From positions 50,827 through 114,826 of the forward strand of contig PHAE01000003.1 of assembly GCA_002840285.1 (NCBI GenBank): 64,000 nt of DNA. Reading direction: 5' to 3'. The position numbers and the translations under genes were made by a program. The DNA comes from Firmicutes bacterium HGW-Firmicutes-11. GTDB taxonomy: Bacteria; Bacillota; Clostridia; Peptostreptococcales; Anaerovoracaceae. The notes beneath the pieces were generated by a model that was not told the DNA's origin, searched no databases, and was given only the letters and a program-made list of their open reading frames with translations. Positions 47,999 through 57,815 of this stretch are shown piece after piece. How positions within the stretch are numbered: the stretch's first letter is position 1; every line of letters begins with the position of its first letter.

Positions 47999-49303
47999 TT
48001 ATTTGATCATGAGGCTCGGCAAGAATGTGGCAATGCCCGGGAACACGATCAGTACCAGTGCTGCCGCCATCAAAGCGAACCAGAACGGTATCGTTCCCTT
48101 AAAAACAGTTTCCAGCTTGATTTTGGTCAATCCCGAAGTGACTATGGCAACAACACCGACCGGCGGTGTCAGGAAACCGATCAAGATCATCAGGATCGTT
48201 ATGATCCCATACCAGATCCCGCTGAATCCAGCCGCGATCACGATGGGATAAAACAGACTTGTGAATATAATGAGCGCTGCCATGGCGTCCATGAAAAATC
48301 CCGACACGAAGAAGATCGCAAAAATCGTGAGCATCAGGAGCACCGGTGGCAGTTCCAAAAGATAGACTTGAAGAAATGAAGGGATTCGGCTGACGGAAAT
48401 GAAATTGCCAAAGGTGATGCCGCCAATGATGAAAATCATGAGCATGCCGGTGATCCTGGCAGTTCCGTACAGCGAATCCTTCAATCCCTTCAGTGTGCAA
48501 CGCCTGGTAGCAAGGCTGACGACAAAGGCCAGGAATGCGCCGAAAGCACCACCTTCGGTTGCGGTAAAAAGTCCGATCAGGATGCCGCCCATAGATACGA
48601 TGAAGATGAATGGGATCGGCCATACCTTTTTAAATGCCTCATTTCGTTCTGCCCGGTCAACTCTCACCGTATTAGGTGCCAGTTCCGGCTTCACACGAAC
48701 CATGATGAAGACCGTGATGATCATAAACAGCGCTGTCATGAGTCCGGGAAAAATACCTGCGATCAGCAACTGTCCGATGGATTCCTCGGTCAGCATGCCG
48801 TAGATTACCAAGTTAGAGCTTGGTGGAATGAGGATTCCCAGTGTGCTTCCTGCGGCTACAACACCTGCAGCGAGAGAGTCCTGGTAATTGCTTCTGCGCA
48901 TCTCCGGAACTGCGACCGGGGCGATCGTCGCAGTTGTAGCGATAACCGAGCCTGATACGGAGGCGAAGGCGGCGCAGGTGGCGACTGTGGCCATAGCGAG
49001 ACCACCACGAAATCGACCCAATATCGCGTTGAATGCGACGAACAGGTCCCGGCCCAGGCCGGTGTTGCCTAGCAACATTCCCATAAAAGTAAACATGGGG
49101 ATGACGCTTAGAGTATAATTGTTCACATTGTTGAAGGGGTCGGTTCCTAGTTTAGCAAGGGCGGCTTGCGGACTGACAACAAGACCGTATCCCACGGTTC
49201 CCACGAGGAACAGACTAAATCCGATCGGCACTTTGAGGAATACCAACACAAAGAGCGTGATGATGCCGACCACGCCAGTCATTTCGCTACTTAATTCCCA
49301 CAT
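47999..49303 (-). CDS. dctM: TRAP transporter large permease (DctM)
   Basis: ATVATCAAFASVSGSVIATTATIAPVAVPEM; AAGSTLGILIPPSSNLVIYG. Confidence 0.93.
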   Translation of the reverse strand: MWELSSEMTGVVGIITLFVLVFLKVPIGFSLFLVGTVGYGLVVSPQAALAKLGTDPFNNVNNYTLSVIPMFTFMGMLLGNTGLGRDLFVAFNAILGRFRGGLAMATVATCAAFASVSGSVIATTATIAPVAVPEMRRSNYQDSLAAGVVAAGSTLGILIPPSSNLVIYGMLTEESIGQLLIAGIFPGLMTALFMIITVFIMVRVKPELAPNTVRVDRAERNEAFKKVWPIPFIFIVSMGGILIGLFTATEGGAFGAFLAFVVSLATRRCTLKGLKDSLYGTARITGMLMIFIIGGITFGNFISVSRIPSFLQVYLLELPPVLLMLTIFAIFFVSGFFMDAMAALIIFTSLFYPIVIAAGFSGIWYGIITILMILIGFLTPPVGVVAIVTSGLTKIKLETVFKGTIPFWFALMAAALVLIVFPGIATFLPSLMIK

Positions 49304-49796
49304 TTGTGTTGTCTCCTTTAAAATCATAGACTGCTTTGATCAGATCCCAGAAGAATGCTACGATCAAAACGAAGATCCCAAATGCCGCCGTGTAGATGAA
49401 CGGCGTCAAGGGCAGGTGCAGTACGGGAGTGATCTGGTTTGAGCTTGCCATGCGTCCTGCAAAAGTCAGTGTCTGACGAAAAACCACAGAAAACAAGGCA
49501 ATGCATAGAATGCTTATAAAGAAATCGAAGACCGCTTTCACTTTGGGTTTCAATCGGTCATAAATCATTGTGACACCGACATTCTCGCCCTCGATCTGTG
49601 GCAGGCCCATTGCCAAGAAGCTGATGACTACCAGTCCTAAGCTGGATAGCTCATACACTCCAGCCACCGAGGAGTTGAACAGCCGGCGTCCTGCGATATC
49701 CCAAACCGTCATCAGCATGATCAAGAAAATGCAGATACCACTGATGCCGGCGGAGAAGTTGATCAATTTTCGTATGCCTTTCTCGGCTGCTTTCAT
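49287..49796 (-). CDS. dctQ: TRAP transporter small permease (DctQ)
   Basis: 4-TM about 169 aa, MTVWDIAGRRLFNSSVAGVYELSSLGLVVISFLAM. Confidence 0.9.
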   Translation of the reverse strand: MKAAEKGIRKLINFSAGISGICIFLIMLMTVWDIAGRRLFNSSVAGVYELSSLGLVVISFLAMGLPQIEGENVGVTMIYDRLKPKVKAVFDFFISILCIALFSVVFRQTLTFAGRMASSNQITPVLHLPLTPFIYTAAFGIFVLIVAFFWDLIKAVYDFKGDNTNVGIK

Positions 49797-49819
49797 TTCC
49801 GTTCCCTCCGGAAGTAGTC

Positions 49820-49854
49820 CGGGAAAGGGTCAACTTGTGATCGACCCTTTCCCG
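49820..49854. other. Intercistronic hairpin between dctP and dctQ
   Basis: CGGGAAAGGGTC ... GACCCTTTCCCG, 12-bp perfect stem, no T-run. Confidence 0.8.
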
Positions 49855-49872
49855 AAAACAAAAGGATAAAGT

Positions 49873-50922
49873 TTAGTGTGCTTCGATGTATTGCAGTGCC
49901 TTTTCATACATTTCGGTTCCGGCAAGACCCTTGGCGTCCATGTCTGCAATCCACTTTTCTTTCAATGGGTCAGTGATCGCATGGAACTTAGCTTCTTCTT
50001 CTGCTGAGAAGGTAATGAAGTTGATACCTTGCTCTTTACCGAACGCAACGCCGTGCTCAAATTCTGCATCGTACTGGGCGCCGATCACCGCCGGGAATTC
50101 TGCGAGCAGATCTTCCATTACCTGCTGATCGTCTGCGGATACTTTCGCCCAGGCGTCATTGTTCATGACGAAGATCAGAGGATTCATGTACACATCAAGA
50201 TCGATGATGTTGTCGGTGACTTCGGATAGTTTGAAGGAAACCAGAGCGGATGGCGACATCAGACTTCCGTCGACGATGCCTCTGTCCAATGCGTCATACA
50301 GGTCGCTGACCGGCAACGAAAGCTCTGTGGCTCCCAGCTTTGCATACAGTTCATTGTAAAGAAGTCCGGGGGAGCGCAATTTGAGACCCGCAAGACCTGC
50401 GACATCAGAGACTTCCTTGTTTATGAAGATTTTAGCGATGTCGGTTCCGCCGACCCACAGAAGCTTCATGTCACTGTACTCATACTTCTGCAAATCGTCG
50501 CGCATGTCCGCTGCGACCAGGTTGCCCTGCAGAGCGGTTTCAAACATGAAAGGGAATTCTAAAATGGATGTCAATGGAAATCTTCCCGGGGTGTAGGCTG
50601 CCAGAACAAAGCCCATTTCAAATGCGCCGCTGACGACAGAGTCCACCGTGGTCGGGGGTGGTCCCAATTCATTACTGGGATATACGTTGATGGTTACTCG
50701 TCCTTCGGTCTGTTCATTGACAGCGTCAGCAAACGGAACCAGGACATTGGTGTGGAGCGGATGCTGATTTGACATGAAATGGGACAAGCTGAAGGTCACC
50801 GGATCGGCTACCGGTTCTTCCCCTTCTGGTGTCTCACCACCGCCGCCACCGCAACCCGCCAGTACAGCAAGCAGCAATGCCATGATCAGGAGAACGCTAA
50901 GCTTTTTTGATACTTTATTCAC
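49873..50922 (-). CDS. dctP: TRAP transporter substrate-binding protein (DctP)
   Basis: Lipobox LAGCGGG; LAGLKLRSPGLLYNELYAKLGATELSLPVSDLYDALDRGIVDGSLMSP. Confidence 0.93.
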   Translation of the reverse strand: MNKVSKKLSVLLIMALLLAVLAGCGGGGGETPEGEEPVADPVTFSLSHFMSNQHPLHTNVLVPFADAVNEQTEGRVTINVYPSNELGPPPTTVDSVVSGAFEMGFVLAAYTPGRFPLTSILEFPFMFETALQGNLVAADMRDDLQKYEYSDMKLLWVGGTDIAKIFINKEVSDVAGLAGLKLRSPGLLYNELYAKLGATELSLPVSDLYDALDRGIVDGSLMSPSALVSFKLSEVTDNIIDLDVYMNPLIFVMNNDAWAKVSADDQQVMEDLLAEFPAVIGAQYDAEFEHGVAFGKEQGINFITFSAEEEAKFHAITDPLKEKWIADMDAKGLAGTEMYEKALQYIEAH

Positions 50923-50952
50923 AACTAATTCCCTCCTCTTTGACTAAATGGT

Positions 50953-50970
50953 TTCATTGAATGTATTCAA
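50953..50970. promoter_or_regulatory. TetR operator candidate, site 2
   Basis: Reverse complement TTGAATACATTCAATGAA; 16/18 identical to site 4. Confidence 0.65.
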
Positions 50971-51084
50971 TATACATGAGCATTTTGCCCAAGTCAATAA
51001 AATAATTAGAATTTTTTGCATTTTCTTGACATTGTTATATTCTAAGCACTTTAGAGGTTGACAAATGAAAAAAATGATTGTATG

Positions 51085-51110
51085 CTGAATTTGTTCAGCG
51101 AACACATTCA
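51085..51110. promoter_or_regulatory. TetR operator candidate, site 3
   Basis: TGAATTTGTTC-AGC-GAACACATTCA imperfect dyad (one mismatch), upstream of dctP. Confidence 0.6.
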
Positions 51111-51166
51111 TTGCATATCTTCTCACTCCATCCTTGTAATAAGCCGTTAGCTCTGTGTGATTTGCG

Positions 51167-51200
51167 AAAGGATGCCGACCCTCTGGGGTCGGCATCCTTT
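51167..51200. terminator. Terminator-like hairpin downstream of tetR-family gene
   Basis: AAAGGATGCCGACCC-TCTG-GGGTCGGCATCCTTT, 15-bp perfect stem. Confidence 0.75.
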
Positions 51201-51218
51201 CGTTTTATCTTTGCTATA

Positions 51219-51812
51219 TCATTGTTGTTTGAATACTGTAACCAGTCGTCTCATATAGAAGGGCAAAACTTCTTCGATATCGTAGCTGCCATCGTGCAGG
51301 CACCAGTCGAATACGATCCCACGGGCGGTGATGAAAAAATATTCGACGATGGCGATGGATTCCTCTGTCCTTATGAGTTCTCCGGTTCTTTGTCCTCTCT
51401 CGACGATTTCGTTCATCAGGTGAAACATTGCGCGATCTCGATCAAGAAAGGCTTTGTTGTCTGTATTGTACAATCTCTTGGTAAAATCCATGCTTGTGAG
51501 TTTTACGTATTTTGCATAATAGATGTAAAACTGCACGATCTGGTCTTCGATCGGTAAATTGCTCATGCTGTCATCGATGTGGGCTTGAAGATAATCGTCC
51601 GCCTTATGAAAGATGTCCAACAGGATGTCATTCTTGGATTTGAAATAGTAGTAGAAGGATCCCACCGAAACCCCCGCCTTTTTACTGATCGTCTCGATCG
51701 TGATGTTGTCAAAACCTTTTTTTTGCATCAGATCGATCGTAGTTTTCAGGATCTTGTTTCTGGTTTTGATTGCCTGTGCCTGCCTGGATGTGATTCGTTT
51801 ACTCTGTGCCAT
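51219..51812 (-). CDS. TetR-family transcriptional regulator
   Basis: TRNKILKTTIDLMQKKGFDNITIETISKKAGVSVGSFYYYFKSKNDILLDIF. Confidence 0.95.
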   Translation of the reverse strand: MAQSKRITSRQAQAIKTRNKILKTTIDLMQKKGFDNITIETISKKAGVSVGSFYYYFKSKNDILLDIFHKADDYLQAHIDDSMSNLPIEDQIVQFYIYYAKYVKLTSMDFTKRLYNTDNKAFLDRDRAMFHLMNEIVERGQRTGELIRTEESIAIVEYFFITARGIVFDWCLHDGSYDIEEVLPFYMRRLVTVFKQQ

Positions 51813-51888
51813 CTCAAGTTACCCCTGCTTCAAATCGTCTATTTTGTATCATATCTTAAACCACCTGGATTGCAATGTCAAACATATG

Positions 51889-51906
51889 TTGAATGGATTC
51901 AATGAA
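51889..51906. promoter_or_regulatory. TetR operator candidate, site 4
   Basis: TTGAATGGATTCAATGAA between the MFS stop and the tetR start. Confidence 0.65.
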
Positions 51907-53109
51907 TTATTTGCTCATGTCATCGAAGCTTTCTCTTCGCCGAAGCACAAATGCCATCACAAACATGAGCGCCGCAAACCCGAGCATCGCGATCGGCACG
52001 AGGAAATATGAGCCAGTCGATGTACGTATCCAGCCGGCCAATGTCGGCCCGACCGTTGATGATACCATGATCCCGCATGTTGCGATGCTGAAGTTGAGAG
52101 CGAGGTTTTTCGAACCAAATCGCGTTCGCACATAGTTGATCGTCAAAGTGGAAGAGCTGCCATAAAAGAGGCCTATGATAACACATCCTGTAATCAGAAT
52201 CGGCAAAAACCCGGTCCCAAAGTATATGATCAACAGGATCGTCCCAAGGGAGGACCCTGCGCATACCGTAAACATAGTTCTCGAAAATCCATTTCTGTCG
52301 AAGAAAACCCCGGTCAGGAATCTCCCGGATCCGTTGGCGATGGAAACCAATCCTACGACAAAGGCGGCAAATGTAGCCGTCATTCCAAAATCAAGTACCA
52401 TCGGGCTGGCATGGGCGATCAGCATCAAACCTGTGATCGAATGGCAGATCATCCAGGTCAAATACACCTTGAAATTTTTGGATTTGATCATCTCCATACC
52501 CGAGTAATCCCGGATCGCCACGATATCACTCTCGATTTCTTCCGGCATCACCATCTTTTGACTTCGAATAAACAGCGCCGCAATCGTCAGAAACAGTGCG
52601 TCAGCGATCGCGATCCCGAGAAAGGTCGTTCGCCAACCTTGTAGGAGGATGATACGAGTGACCGCTGTTCCTAAGATCATGCCGCCCAGACCAAACGCAA
52701 ACATCATCAGTCCCGATACCATTCCTTTTCGACGAAACAGCGGGATCATGGTTCCAACGACTGCGTTGTAGGTGATGCCCACGCCAAATCCGCAAAAGAC
52801 GCCATAGGCGAGGAAGATCTGCCATAGCTCATGCACTCTGGAAGAAAGACCGAACCCTATGAAGAGAAAGACCGCCGCCAATAAGAAAACAAAGCGTGTG
52901 CTGAAAACCCGCATCAAATTACCGCTGGCGAGTCCGCCAAGACAAAAGAACACCATGGAGATCGAGAAGATGAACGATGTCTCCGTGCGATTCCAGCCAA
53001 ATTCAGCTTCCAATGGACTCACAAAGATCGACCATGCATAAATCAATCCTACCAACAGCATCAAAAAGAATCCATAAATCAAATAAACGTATCGCAGTAT
53101 GATCCCCAC
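51907..53109 (-). CDS. MFS transporter (OFA/monocarboxylate-like)
   Basis: 12-TM; LMLLVGLIYAWSIFVSPLEAEFGWNRTETSFIFSISMVFFCLGGLASG. Confidence 0.9.
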   Translation of the reverse strand: MGIILRYVYLIYGFFLMLLVGLIYAWSIFVSPLEAEFGWNRTETSFIFSISMVFFCLGGLASGNLMRVFSTRFVFLLAAVFLFIGFGLSSRVHELWQIFLAYGVFCGFGVGITYNAVVGTMIPLFRRKGMVSGLMMFAFGLGGMILGTAVTRIILLQGWRTTFLGIAIADALFLTIAALFIRSQKMVMPEEIESDIVAIRDYSGMEMIKSKNFKVYLTWMICHSITGLMLIAHASPMVLDFGMTATFAAFVVGLVSIANGSGRFLTGVFFDRNGFSRTMFTVCAGSSLGTILLIIYFGTGFLPILITGCVIIGLFYGSSSTLTINYVRTRFGSKNLALNFSIATCGIMVSSTVGPTLAGWIRTSTGSYFLVPIAMLGFAALMFVMAFVLRRRESFDDMSK

Positions 53110-53225
53110 CTTTCCAAGTTCAACATTATACCATATTGAGGTGGCACCATCGACTAAAGTATTATATAATTGTTTTGTTTATAGTTATTCACTTTTTTAT
53201 TTCATGCAGATAGAGGAGGCCGCAA

Positions 53226-56195
53226 ATGACCGATGCAAAGAAACGACTGTCGGAACAGCTGCTCGGGCTGGAGCAATTGCTGAACGACACGGCAGCCAAG
53301 CACCCCCACTTTGCCAAGCGATTGCAAGAAAGAAACATGATTGCACAAATCAAGCTCAGAGATGATTCTCTGGGTCGGTACTATATATTCAAAGATGGGC
53401 AGGTAGCTTCTGAGTCCGGCATCCATCCTGACGCGGATGCAATGGTTTGGTTCGACAACGCGGAAACTGCCCTGGCGATCCTGAAGTCGGATAGAAATCA
53501 GCTGGAATACATCAGCGCGATCAAGAGTTTTCAGATGGGCATGCCCGGTCCCGACGAGCCTAAGCTCTGGTTCTGGGAAACACTTGGAATGATGGTGACC
53601 GCTCCCATCACCTATGGAACCGACATGGGCGACGGTGTAACAAGATACACGAGCAACACCAACGGCGGACCGGTATTTGTGTATGTCAAGGAGGATAAGA
53701 TCCTGCGGATCACGCCGATCTATTTTGATGAGGAGGATGCGGATCCCTGGGTCATCGAGGCAAAAGGCAAAAAATACTCTCCGCCAAAAAAAGCGACCGT
53801 CGACTCCTATACACAAGCATGGAAATCCATGGTCTACTCGAAAGAACGACTTTTATATCCGATGCGTCGAGTAGATTTTGATCCCAATGGAGATCGCAAT
53901 CCTCAAAATAGAGGAATTTCAGGTTATGAACGCATTAGTTGGGAAGAAGCATTGGACCTGGTGACCAGTGAGATTCGAAGAATGAAGCGGGATCACGGTC
54001 CCGGCGCGATATTGAACGGCAGTGGCTCCCATCACACCTGGGGCTATCTCGGCTACTGGTTGAGCCTGCGGTTGCGTTTTTTCAATCAGATCGGTTTTAC
54101 ACCGGTGGACCACAATCCTGATAGCTGGGAAGGCTGGTTCTGGGGCGCGTCCCACCATTGGGGACAGATCATGCGTCGTGGCGGAGGAGAAACTTACGGC
54201 ACCCTGGAAGATTGCATGAAGAACTGCGAGATGATCGTGTTCTGGTCCAGCGACCCGGAAGCTACCAGTGGCCTGTATTCAGCCCACGAAGGAACGATCC
54301 GCCGGCAGTGGCTCAACGATCTTGGCATCAAGGTCGTCCACATCGACCCGTACTACAACCATACCGCTGCCTACCTCGGCGGAAAATGGATCGCGCCTAA
54401 AGTCGGAACCGACGTGGCCATGATTTTGGCGATCGCTTACACCTGGATCAAGGAAGATCTCTACGACAAAAAATATGTGGCTGACCGCACGGTGGGATTT
54501 GAAAAATGGCAATCCTATATCCTCGGCGAAGTGGATGGGATCGAAAAGACTCCCGAGTGGCAGGAAGCTGAAACCGGTGTCCCTGCAAAAACCGTCCGGG
54601 CTCTCGCGAGAGAATGGGGCACAAAGAAGACCTATCTTTCTCCGGGAGGCATCGTCGGCTTCGGCGGCGCTTGCCGCGCTTCCACCGGCCCGGACTGGGC
54701 AAGAGGCCTGGTCATGCTGATGGCGATGCAGGGCCTCGGAAAACCGGGGATCAACCTGGGCAGTCTCCAACAGGGCGCGCCGGTCGATACGAGATTCTAT
54801 ATCCCCGGGTATTCAGAAGGCGGATTCTCCGGCGACATCAACGCCACCGCCAACGCAGTCAACCTATACCAGCGGATGCCCCAGCTTGCTTCTGAAAATA
54901 CCGTCCGACAGATGATCCCGCGGCTAAAACTGCCGGAGGCCATCATGGAAGGCAAGTGCGAAACCAACTTTACCGACTCCAAGGTGTTGGAGGGACAGTT
55001 CTTTGAATATAAATATCCGGCACCGGGCCATTCGCCGGTCAAAATGTACTACAAGTACGGTGGTTCCCATTTCGGTACCATGACCGATACCAACCGCTAC
55101 GTCAAGATGTATCAGAGCGACAACCTGGAATTCGTCGTGAACCAATCCATCTGGATGGAAGGCGAAACGAAGTTCGCCGACATCATCCTGCCGGCCTGCA
55201 CCAGCTTTGAGCGCTGGGACTTCAGTGAATTCGCCAATTGTGGCGGTTACATCCACCAGTGTTACACCCAGGTCAACAGTCGGGTCGCAGTCCTGCAGCA
55301 CAAATGCATCGAACCGCTGGGTGAATCCCGTTCCGATTTTCAGATTTTCTACGAGATCGCCAAGCGCTTGGGTTATGGATTCAACTTCTCCGAAGGGAGC
55401 ACCGAGTTCGACTGGTGCAAGCGCCTGTTCGACGGCACCGACTTGCCGAAAGCCGTCCAATGGGAGGACTTCTGCAAAAAAGGATACTATGTCGTTCCTC
55501 CTCTTCCGGAGAACAGAAGAGATCCGGTTTCCTACAACTGGTTTGCCGAGGATCGGGCAAAGGATACCCCGGAAATGTTCCCCATGCCGGGAGACTACAC
55601 CGAGGAATTCCCCAAAGGCCTTCAGACACAATCCGGAAAACTGGAGTTTGAGTCATCCAGTCTTAAACGCTACAACCCGGACGATCCGGAACGGCCTCCG
55701 ATCCTGACCTACATCCCCTCTTGGGAAGGGCCCCATTCCACGGATTTGCTCAAGAAATATCCGATGCAGCTCGTTTCTCCCCATCCCCGGTTCAGTTTCC
55801 ACACGATGGGGGATGGCAAAGACAGCACCATCAACGATGTCAAAGATCACCGGGTGCTCATCGACGGCCATTACTATTGGATCGCCCGAGTCAATCCGGA
55901 GGATGCTGCCGCAAGAGGGATCAAGGAAAACGACCTGATCAAAGTATACAATGACCGGGGCGCTGTCATCTGCGCCGCTCAGGTCAGCGCCAGGATCCGG
56001 CCGGGAGTGGTCCATTCCTACGAGTCCTGCGCGATCTACGAGCCTGTGGGAAAACCCGGCGAATCGCCGGATCGGGGAGGATGCATCAACAATCTGACAC
56101 CGAGCCGCATGATCATCAAAAAATCCCACGGAATGGCAGTCAACTCCTGCCTGGTAGACGTGGCAAAATGGGACGGAAAGGAGACGGTACTGTAA
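53226..56195 (+). CDS. athL: Pyrogallol:phloroglucinol transhydroxylase large subunit-like molybdoenzyme with N-terminal SCP2-like extension
   Basis: Strong remembered similarity to Pelobacter acidigallici Ath[22 protein letters not shown]-like [31 protein letters not shown]-like, LEFVVSQSIWFEGE-like, [24 protein letters not shown]; about 130 extra N-terminal residues look like SCP2. Confidence 0.88.
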   Translation: MTDAKKRLSEQLLGLEQLLNDTAAKHPHFAKRLQERNMIAQIKLRDDSLGRYYIFKDGQVASESGIHPDADAMVWFDNAETALAILKSDRNQLEYISAIKSFQMGMPGPDEPKLWFWETLGMMVTAPITYGTDMGDGVTRYTSNTNGGPVFVYVKEDKILRITPIYFDEEDADPWVIEAKGKKYSPPKKATVDSYTQAWKSMVYSKERLLYPMRRVDFDPNGDRNPQNRGISGYERISWEEALDLVTSEIRRMKRDHGPGAILNGSGSHHTWGYLGYWLSLRLRFFNQIGFTPVDHNPDSWEGWFWGASHHWGQIMRRGGGETYGTLEDCMKNCEMIVFWSSDPEATSGLYSAHEGTIRRQWLNDLGIKVVHIDPYYNHTAAYLGGKWIAPKVGTDVAMILAIAYTWIKEDLYDKKYVADRTVGFEKWQSYILGEVDGIEKTPEWQEAETGVPAKTVRALAREWGTKKTYLSPGGIVGFGGACRASTGPDWARGLVMLMAMQGLGKPGINLGSLQQGAPVDTRFYIPGYSEGGFSGDINATANAVNLYQRMPQLASENTVRQMIPRLKLPEAIMEGKCETNFTDSKVLEGQFFEYKYPAPGHSPVKMYYKYGGSHFGTMTDTNRYVKMYQSDNLEFVVNQSIWMEGETKFADIILPACTSFERWDFSEFANCGGYIHQCYTQVNSRVAVLQHKCIEPLGESRSDFQIFYEIAKRLGYGFNFSEGSTEFDWCKRLFDGTDLPKAVQWEDFCKKGYYVVPPLPENRRDPVSYNWFAEDRAKDTPEMFPMPGDYTEEFPKGLQTQSGKLEFESSSLKRYNPDDPERPPILTYIPSWEGPHSTDLLKKYPMQLVSPHPRFSFHTMGDGKDSTINDVKDHRVLIDGHYYWIARVNPEDAAARGIKENDLIKVYNDRGAVICAAQVSARIRPGVVHSYESCAIYEPVGKPGESPDRGGCINNLTPSRMIIKKSHGMAVNSCLVDVAKWDGKETVL

Positions 56196-56196
56196 C

Positions 56197-57033
56197 ATGA
56201 AAAAATGGCATATGATCATCGACGTCGAAAAATGTGAAGACTGCAACAACTGTTTCCTTGCATGCAAAGATGAGTTCGTTGGCAATGAATGGACCGGTTA
56301 CTCGGCTCCCCAGCCCCTTCACGACCATCGCTGGATCAACATCCATCGAAAAGAGAGAGGCGCCTTCCCTTATGTGGACGTTGCCTACCTTCCGATCCCC
56401 TGCATGCACTGTAAAGAAGCCCCTTGCATCGAAGCCGGAAAAGGCGCTGTTATCCGTCGCCCTGACGGTATCGTCATCATCGATCCGGAGAAAGCCAAGG
56501 GTAATGCGGAGCTTATCGCTTCCTGCCCTTACAATGCGATCTTCTGGAATGAAGAGCTGGCTCTTCCTCAAAAATGCACCTTCTGTGCCCACCTTCTTGA
56601 TAAGGGCTGGGAGATGCCCCGATGCGTCCATTCCTGTCCTACCGGAGCCCTCCGGGTGGAACATGTCGAGGATGCAAAGATGGAGCGGATCGCTGCAGAA
56701 GAATCTTTGGAGATCCTTTACGGAGAGTTGGGCTCCCGACCCAATGTCTACTACAAGAACTTGTTCCGCTTTGAAAAATGCTTCATCGCCGGCAGTGTCG
56801 ACGCTATAAAAAATGACGTCGTCGACTGTGTCGAAGGCGCCAGGGTCCTGCTTTCAAAAGATGGAGCTACGATAGCCGAAACCACCACTGACAACTACGG
56901 CGACTTCCGATTCGACGGACTGACCGGTGACGGCTCATCCTACGCCGTAGTCGTTGAGAGCGACGGATACGAAGCAAAAACACTGACCGTCGTCGTAAGC
57001 GACAGCGTCAATATGGGAAACATCCGACTGTAG
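56197..57033 (+). CDS. athS: Transhydroxylase small subunit-like protein: ferredoxin domains plus C-terminal transthyretin/Cna-B-like barrel
   Basis: MIIDVEKCEDCNNCFLACKDE, CMHCKEAPC, CTFCAHLLDKGWEMPRCVHSCPTGAL; C-term CVEGARVLLSKDGATIAETTTDNYGDFRFDGL. Confidence 0.88.
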   Translation: MKKWHMIIDVEKCEDCNNCFLACKDEFVGNEWTGYSAPQPLHDHRWINIHRKERGAFPYVDVAYLPIPCMHCKEAPCIEAGKGAVIRRPDGIVIIDPEKAKGNAELIASCPYNAIFWNEELALPQKCTFCAHLLDKGWEMPRCVHSCPTGALRVEHVEDAKMERIAAEESLEILYGELGSRPNVYYKNLFRFEKCFIAGSVDAIKNDVVDCVEGARVLLSKDGATIAETTTDNYGDFRFDGLTGDGSSYAVVVESDGYEAKTLTVVVSDSVNMGNIRL

Positions 57034-57044
57034 AGCCCTGTGCC

Positions 57045-57800
57045 CTATTCATCGAATTCTTCGCCGATGCCGTCACAAAGTAGAATTGAAGGGATGCTAC
57101 CTTCTTCAAGCCCGCTCTGCCTAAACTTTGCGACGCTTTCTTTGGTGGCCTTCGTCCATCCATATGTATCCGCTTCCGGAAGCGGAAAATGTACCGCTAT
57201 GATGTGGTGAGGGGCAATTTGTTCTCTCACCTTTTCTCTTGCATTGGGCAGCCCTATATTGGGAAAAGCAGTGATCATCCAATCGATTTTTTTTGCCGGA
57301 AATTCCCATGAGGTTACATCCGCGTCCTTGAATCCTGCGTCACCTGTATGCAGGATCTTCTTTTTATCCAGTTCGATCAGAATCGCAAAGTGCTCCACAT
57401 CCTCATACGATCTGCCGCCGTCATGGGCGATGGGATATGCGTTAACCACGCTCGATCCGAACTTATAAGTCGCATGCTCCGGAACGATGACCCGCGACTT
57501 GGCATCATCGTCAACCTTTTCTTTGATCATGGAAAGAGACGCTCGGTTCATCATCACGACCACATCCTTGTTTTCAGCCAGGAATCGAGCGCAAGCATCC
57601 GGGTCGAAGTGATCCGGATGCTCATGGGTAAAAATGATAAGATCCAAGTTCTCAAATGGAGCGATGCCACATTGGATCGCTCGACCTTCCTCTACGCTGG
57701 TCGAAGGATACAGACCGTCGGCGCAGGTAAGGCCATCAATCAAAATGTTGCAGCTTCCTCGGATCAGCACTCCCGCATTAGCTAAATGTCGGATTTGCAT
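57045..57800 (-). CDS. MBL-fold metallo-hydrolase (UlaG-like)
   Basis: IIFTHEHPDHFDPDACARFL, HTGDAGFKDADV, HHIIAVHFPLPE. Confidence 0.88.
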   Translation of the reverse strand: MQIRHLANAGVLIRGSCNILIDGLTCADGLYPSTSVEEGRAIQCGIAPFENLDLIIFTHEHPDHFDPDACARFLAENKDVVVMMNRASLSMIKEKVDDDAKSRVIVPEHATYKFGSSVVNAYPIAHDGGRSYEDVEHFAILIELDKKKILHTGDAGFKDADVTSWEFPAKKIDWMITAFPNIGLPNAREKVREQIAPHHIIAVHFPLPEADTYGWTKATKESVAKFRQSGLEEGSIPSILLCDGIGEEFDE

Positions 57801-57815
57801 AGGACCTCCTGTTGT

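Noticed and set aside
53145-53165. TGGCACCATCGACTA upstream of athL as a possible sigma-54 promoter
   Set aside because: Has the -24 GG but lacks the invariant -12 GC (ACTA instead of TTGC).
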